A stretch of 45,041 nt of DNA, from positions 1 through 45,041 of the forward strand of contig RFSC01000001.1 in assembly GCA_009924185.1 (NCBI GenBank). Direction: 5' to 3'. The DNA is from Actinomycetota bacterium. Its GTDB lineage: Bacteria; Actinomycetota; Actinomycetes; Nanopelagicales; Nanopelagicaceae. The notes under the pieces were generated by a model. The model saw nothing but the letters and a program-made list of their open reading frames with translations, was not told the DNA's origin and searched no databases. How positions within the stretch are numbered: position 1 is the first letter of the stretch; each line of letters opens with the position of its first letter. Below are positions 40,687 through 45,041 of the stretch, one piece after another. The position numbers were made by a program, and so were the translations under genes.

Positions 40687-41547
40687 TCATCGAGTTGGCT
40701 GAATAACCGCGATATCAGCTACTGGCTTTGAAGCGCTCTCTAGGTTTGTGCCCGGGGCTAGGAGGAGATGAGTTACTCCATCTCTTGAAATCCAATTCAT
40801 GGCCGCCTTGGCGCCGGTCTGATTTGTGAAGCTAATCAACCGGGTATTTGGCGGCACTTTCCAGCTCAAAACCTCATCGCCTATCAAACTCTTACTGAAC
40901 TCCTTACCCCTGTTGTTCCGCCAATTCACAGTTACTTGAACTCTCTCCGCTACAAAGGTAACTGTTGGTTCTAATCCATATAGGTTCAAGGCGACATTTC
41001 CAAAACTCTGCGATGGCGCACTCCACATGAAGTCAGATACCGAACCACTTCTCACGGTGGTCTGCACGCCAGCAACTATTGGTGCAGAGCTGGAAATCTT
41101 GAGTGCAAAAGTCTTGCTGCCTAGATCTACCTCCGATAAGTCGAACTCCTTTACCTGCTGCGCTTCAAGTTTGAGATCATCAAATCCGACTGGGATGAAA
41201 ACGCCTTCGGGTGATACAACTTCAATGCTCACATTTGCATCTACCTGGCTTGTACTCATAATCCGCAAAGTATGTGAGGCCCTATTGTTTCCACCATATT
41301 TAATGGGAAGAGAGGCAATCACTAAAGACTCTTCGGCCTTGGAGATAGGCGCTACAAAATCTGCTCCAATGTTGTTGAGGCCACGCACTCGCTCATCCAA
41401 CAAGTAACCAACTACTCGACCACTTCTAGTCTCAGCCTTCAAAACTATTCGATTGGCACCTGGATCAAAACTATCTACTCGGACAATCTTCTCTGAAGAA
41501 GGTTTAATGGTATTGGCACCGTAGCTCCCGGACCATTTTCCGAAAAA
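40687..41547 (-). pseudogene. DUF5719-like protein, C-terminal part (frame 2 of a split gene)
   Basis: An open frame runs from 41547 to the stop at 40687. The start predicted by simple rules (TTG 41442) has no ribosome binding site, and coding similarity continues upstream: KIVRVDSFDPGANRIVLKAETRSGRVVGYLLDERVRG reads as the middle of a DUF5719 protein. The N-terminal part lies in the frame shifted by one base (41475-41993). DUF5719 proteins are secreted or anchored beta-rich proteins of Actinobacteria, usually next to a GT2 membrane glycosyltransferase. Either a real frameshift, a sequence error or translational frameshifting; I cannot tell which. Confidence 0.6.
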
Positions 41548-41993
41548 CTAGTGACATCAACAATTGCATCCCCGAGCCCACTATTTACCAAAACCAATTT
41601 AGACTGGCTCGTAACATTGGCGGTTCCACCGACAAACCAAGAGGTTTTGCTGCTGTCTGCGCATGTGAGAGCTGCGGTCCAACGATTACCTTTAGATTGA
41701 ATTTGCGTTACATTGGTGGGGGTTCCGTTTACAAATAGCGGGTTCTTTGTAATGGAGTAACTACCTTGTCCATTTTTTCTAAGTTCGGCAGTAGGTTGCG
41801 AAAGTTCGCGGATGAGTGTGCCTTTGCTGGGAAGCAAATTTGTGGAACGGGCATCCCCAATCGCTCCTGGACAGGTTGTCGATGCATAGCTTTGCGTTAT
41901 CTCGCTAGAGGAGTTGGTTTGAGGCAATAGATATGCGATATGCGCTGCAATGATGAAGAAAAGCAGGGCAAATGATGCTCTAGTCTCTTTCAT
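41475..41993 (-). pseudogene. DUF5719-like protein, N-terminal part (frame 1 of a split gene)
   Basis: 172 codons starting at 41993 with a signal-anchor (FALLFFIIAAHIAYLLP) and a Ser/Thr-rich lumenal part containing TTCPGAIGD and TSWFVGGTAN, which match the start of DUF5719 proteins. It stops at 41475 while the next frame (offset by -1) stays open from 41547 and continues the domain. Its start overlaps the upstream glycosyltransferase C-terminal frame by 4 nt. If intact, the combined protein would be about 430 residues, the expected size. Confidence 0.6.
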
Positions 41994-42910
41994 GCTAGCT
42001 CCTCTTCGCGCATCTGACTTCTCTTGCGTCTAGCTGGAAGTGCTAGAACAATCAATGTAATAAAGGAAATTAACTGCAGTGAAATCCAGCCACGGCGCGC
42101 AGTTGCATCGTGGAAAATAACAAAATCGCCAGGCTCAGAGACTCGGAATCTTGGAATCCCACTCTCAGTAACTGTTGGCGTGACGTAAACTCCATTAAGC
42201 AACAATCTCCAGCGATCATCATATTTTTCAGTAATCACAATAGTTCCGGTCGTTGTCAATGAGCCTTGCGCGCCGATCTCACCGCTAGGCAAAACCGAGT
42301 ACAGGCCATCATCAGAGAGAAAAGAAATGTGTCCGAGCGCCCCTGGAACCTTCCAAGAAATTCCTTCATTTGTATCAGCGGCGCGGGTAAATCCTCCAGC
42401 TCCATCAATGGTGCGAACTAGGTCATCATCCAAAGGTCGAGCCATGAATATGTACCGGATTCCAAACTCGGCAAAAACTTGACTGCTGGCAACACCCGAG
42501 CCAGAAACTAGATCATTAATCGCCTTTGTAACAACAGGTGACAATCCAGTGATTACATCGGGCTCACCAAGTTTCAAATCACTATCCCGGGCAACAAAGT
42601 AATAAATTCGACCGCCATCATTTCTCAAAACCAATGTTTTAAATTTGTCTACCGTCTGGGCATTAGCACTCAAAAACGCTGGTAAGGCTGAGTTCTGCTT
42701 GGTGTGTAGCGGGGTATTTGAGGAACTTGATACCCACCAAGTTGCGGAGGTCAAAACAGAAAATGTGGCGAGAACGCTAGTAACTCCAAGGAGGAAATGG
42801 CGGTAATCAATATTTGATTCAGAAAGGCTTGGAACATAATGATCAACCATTGTTACGGCTGCCAACAGCGCGGTTAATGTTGGAATAACTAACAAAGATC
42901 CAACCCACAA
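41990..42910 (-). pseudogene. GT2 membrane glycosyltransferase, C-terminal part (frame 2 of a split gene)
   Basis: 306 codons from a TTG at 42910 with no Shine-Dalgarno. It begins WVGSLLVIPTLTALLAAV, a membrane helix that reads as a direct continuation of GGLGAPP at the end of the upstream frame. The middle is an extracytoplasmic domain (VFAEFGIRYIFMARPLDDDLVRTIDGAGGF) and it ends with a membrane helix and a basic tail. In homologues these parts form one protein of about 1000 residues. So this is probably the C-terminal part, cut off by a -1 shift. Confidence 0.6.
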
Positions 42911-44916
42911 GTGATGGGTGGAGCGCCTAAGCCGCCTGGATTCGCAAAGACCAGAGACAAGACATCGCCTCCCCCGATGGTCACGCCAGGATCAAGCAAA
43001 ATTCGGGATGGGTGAAGGATGAACTCCAGTGACCACGGCGCATTAACAATTATTGGGGTGGCAATTAATGCGATGCGTCGTATGTTTTTCCGATCAAAGA
43101 CCTCTTTAGTTAGTGGATTTACCTTCGAGTTAAAAGCGACAACATCAAATATGACCAAAATGAACTGCCATAAAACAATTGCCATGAAGGCTAGTGGTGA
43201 AAATGCACAAACAACTGAAAGCAATAAAGCCAGCCACCAAGTTTTTCGCCAACCCAAATTCTCTAACTGCTCTAATCCAAATAATGCGCGCACCAACCAG
43301 GGTCCAATTACGACCAATACGACAGTTCCTAGTCTTCCACTGTTAATGGCAGCTAGTGTCGTCGGAGAAAAGGCATAAAGCAGAGCAGCTCCAAGAGCTA
43401 AGAAATGCAGCTCTGTGAACTTGCGCGCAAGAGAATAAGCGCCCCAAAGCGCTAATGGAACCGCCGCAACAAACAATGCTGTAACAAACAGAGATGAGTT
43501 AGCGGCAAAGGGCAGAGCTGCAATTCCAATGAAGGCTACCCAGGGTGGAACATTGGCACTGGAGCCCAAACCAACTGTGTGCCAGGAATCTGAGTACATG
43601 CGCAGCAAATCCAAGGCGCTGGCAGGTGTTTCAGGTAAAGCGCCGCCCACAATAGTTCCGAATCGGGATCTTGATGCGATCAAGGTAACGACAAAAACCA
43701 ATATTGATATTGAAAGAATTGGCCGTTTCAACAACCAAGATATCGGTGATGGCGGCTTGACCAGTTCGATATCAGCATTGTCTAAAGCCTCATCATTCAA
43801 ATCTAAAGCAGAGCTGGTAACGGTGGATTTATCCTCATATAGAGAGCTGCTCTTCCAGGCTCTGGAAACAGCTCCACGCGCTCTCTCTATCGCTAGTTGA
43901 AGCTGAGATCCGCGTGGTGGGACAAATCGAGCAATTACTTGCGATGAAACCAATCGATTCTTGCGTCGATTTCTGCGAGCCCGAATCAAATCTTGTGGCT
44001 GCAAAATTAATAATCCGACCGCAGCTAACTCATCAAGTGCATATCCAGGTAACTTTGCCAGCAGGTAGCCGATGGCGCGGGCAAATGAAGCGCCAAGGAG
44101 TTGTAAGGCAATTAGCGGAAGTAACCACCAAGACACATTGGCCAGCAAGACATAAGCGGCATGTCTACGATCCAACAACAAAGGTCGATGCAGGAAGGTT
44201 CCAGAAACATCAATACTGCGTCTTTCATTTGCAGCTGCTTCAGCATGATATGCAACAGCTTGTGGTGCGACAATTATGGAGTGACCGGCGGTATGTACCC
44301 GCCAACCAAAATCAACATCATCTCTAAACAGAGTTAGCTCTGGATCAAAACCACCCAACTCTTCAAAGACATCTCTTCGAATCAAAGCTCCTGCTGTGCT
44401 TACCGCCAAAACTTCACTTACATTGTCATGTTGGCCTTGATCCGCTTCTCGATACTCTAAACCGGTCCAGCGCGCACCATTTCCGGCGATACTCACACCG
44501 ACTTCTAAGAGATGATTACGATCATGCCAGCCACGTAATTTTGGTCCTACAACCGCAACACTTGGTCGCTCTTCAACCGCAGCCAGCAACTCCGTTAATG
44601 CATTAGCGGCTGGTGCACAATCATCATGAATTAACCACAACCATTCGGTGCAATCATTCGGGGCTGCTTTCAATTTTGAGCTAGATAAAGCTTCCCCAAT
44701 AGCTGCGCCAAAACCTTTGTCTCGATCAGTTACTAATGTGGTTATGCCAGCGCTCTTTAAAAGTTTTACCGAACTATCTTGTGAGCCGGTATCAATCGCG
44801 ATTACTTGATCAATTGCTCTTCGTTGTTTGGCAAGTGATGCAACAACTTCAGGTAGCCAAAGAGCACCATCATGAGAAACGATGATGGCGGTAACAAATT
44901 GCTTGGAAGTCGGCAT
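42889..44916 (-). CDS. Family 2 glycosyltransferase with membrane domain, truncated by a probable frameshift
   Basis: 675 codons. Residues 1-230 form a GT2 domain: VTAIIVSHDGALWLPEVVASL, QVIAIDTGSQD, WLIHDDCAP (the DXD-like metal site), and GGFDPELTLFRDDVDFGWRVHTAGH. After about 250 come several membrane segments and a polytopic region (390 onward). The frame ends soon after GGLGAPP, with an unconserved ITCGLDLC tail, whereas the continuing helix is in the next frame. It likely transfers an envelope sugar. It follows whiB2 and precedes DUF5719, as in many Actinobacteria. Start ATG 44916 with GGCGGTG upstream. Confidence 0.75.
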   Translation of the reverse strand: MPTSKQFVTAIIVSHDGALWLPEVVASLAKQRRAIDQVIAIDTGSQDSSVKLLKSAGITTLVTDRDKGFGAAIGEALSSSKLKAAPNDCTEWLWLIHDDCAPAANALTELLAAVEERPSVAVVGPKLRGWHDRNHLLEVGVSIAGNGARWTGLEYREADQGQHDNVSEVLAVSTAGALIRRDVFEELGGFDPELTLFRDDVDFGWRVHTAGHSIIVAPQAVAYHAEAAANERRSIDVSGTFLHRPLLLDRRHAAYVLLANVSWWLLPLIALQLLGASFARAIGYLLAKLPGYALDELAAVGLLILQPQDLIRARRNRRKNRLVSSQVIARFVPPRGSQLQLAIERARGAVSRAWKSSSLYEDKSTVTSSALDLNDEALDNADIELVKPPSPISWLLKRPILSISILVFVVTLIASRSRFGTIVGGALPETPASALDLLRMYSDSWHTVGLGSSANVPPWVAFIGIAALPFAANSSLFVTALFVAAVPLALWGAYSLARKFTELHFLALGAALLYAFSPTTLAAINSGRLGTVVLVVIGPWLVRALFGLEQLENLGWRKTWWLALLLSVVCAFSPLAFMAIVLWQFILVIFDVVAFNSKVNPLTKEVFDRKNIRRIALIATPIIVNAPWSLEFILHPSRILLDPGVTIGGGDVLSLVFANPGGLGAPPITCGLDLC

Positions 44917-44942
44917 TTCACCGCCTCTGACTTGAAGGAAGG

Positions 44943-44970
44943 TGGAAAGGATTTATTTGGAAAGGATTTA
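44943..44970. repeat. 13-bp direct repeat before the glycosyltransferase gene
   Basis: TGGAAAGGATTTA occurs at 44943-44955 and 44958-44970 (period 15) in the 65-bp gap after whiB2. It may be a small promoter or processing element; function unknown. Confidence 0.5.
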
Positions 44971-44981
44971 CCTTTAGGGAA

Positions 44982-45041
44982 TTACGCGGGACGGCGCTTG
45001 AGGCGGCGACGTTCGCGTTCAGATAAACCGCCCCAGATGCC
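44982..45041 (-). CDS. whiB2: WhiB-family protein, C-terminal fragment (probable WhiB2/WhmD)
   Basis: The last 19 codons before TAA at 44982 read GIWGGLSERERRRLKRRPA, the GxWGG turn and basic tail of WhiB proteins; the rest runs off the right edge. The neighbourhood (GT2, DUF5719, DUF3499, manB on the same strand) is that of whiB2/whmD, a division regulator. The cluster cysteines are outside the window. Confidence 0.85.
   Translation of the reverse strand, partial: GIWGGLSERERRRLKRRPA

Noticed and set aside
41494..41505. Programmed -1 frameshifting at ATTAAAC in the DUF5719 gene
   Set aside because: The heptamer is not of the X-XXY-YYZ type and no downstream pseudoknot was evident, so this was kept only as a possibility in the frameshift finding.
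1..45041. CRISPR arrays, insertion sequences, phage genes
   Set aside because: No regularly spaced repeats, transposase, integrase or terminal inverted repeats were found.

Overview
The window looks like a chromosome segment of a small-genome, low-to-mid-GC actinobacterium. Two WhiB proteins, MtrA/MtrB, a PdtaS-type kinase, an Rv3235-like protein, a DUF3499 protein and an order that parallels the mycobacterial whiB2-manB-sahH-mtrAB-comFC-secA segment place it in Actinobacteria. The AT-rich base composition, very short intergenic gaps and many 1-4 nt gene overlaps suggest a streamlined freshwater lineage (acI / Nanopelagicales type). That lineage call is inference from style and gene content, not from a marker-gene comparison. 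No insertion sequence, prophage, integrase or CRISPR array was seen.

Left part (1-7.2 kb): the first codons of a probable catalase-peroxidase run off the left edge. Then come a DUF5671-like membrane protein with an NTF2-like partner, the tRNA hydroxylase trhO, a stand-alone NAD(P)HX dehydratase, and a class III aminotransferase next to a CoA-acylating semialdehyde dehydrogenase (a beta-alanine/malonate-semialdehyde type module). From 7.2 to 10.9 kb lies a complete riboflavin operon, ribD-ribE-ribBA-ribH on the minus strand, headed by an FMN riboswitch.

Middle (11-27.4 kb): a DUF885 metallopeptidase-like protein, argG, an RNA-methyltransferase-like protein, a short-form HPF, two small membrane proteins, a PYROXD2-like oxidoreductase and a MalY/PatB lyase. 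An alpha-glucoside utilisation cluster follows (LacI regulator, GH13 alpha-glucosidase, binding protein, two permeases, no ATPase) with several regulatory hairpins and palindromes. An AlkA-like glycosylase, msrB, msrA and tRNA-Arg(CCG) complete this part.

Right part (27.6-45 kb): whiB1 convergent with pdtaS, an orphan CpaB-like/CpaE-like pair, an Rv3235-like protein, secA, comFC, mtrB, mtrA, ahcY, a phosphomannomutase, a DUF3499 protein, a DUF5719 gene and a GT2-membrane glycosyltransferase that both appear split by frameshifts, and the 3' end of whiB2. Compared with the mycobacterial locus, lpqB, the long HPF gene, tmk, manA and the SIS-domain gene are absent.

The points most worth checking are: an 18-nt perfect palindrome plus a DnaA box between the CpaB-like gene and the Rv3235-like gene; the CpaE-like protein's Walker A without its lysine; a leader copy of the ribD start region downstream of the FMN riboswitch; a 17-nt box shared by two promoter regions of the alpha-glucoside cluster; and two neighbouring envelope genes broken in the same -1 direction.
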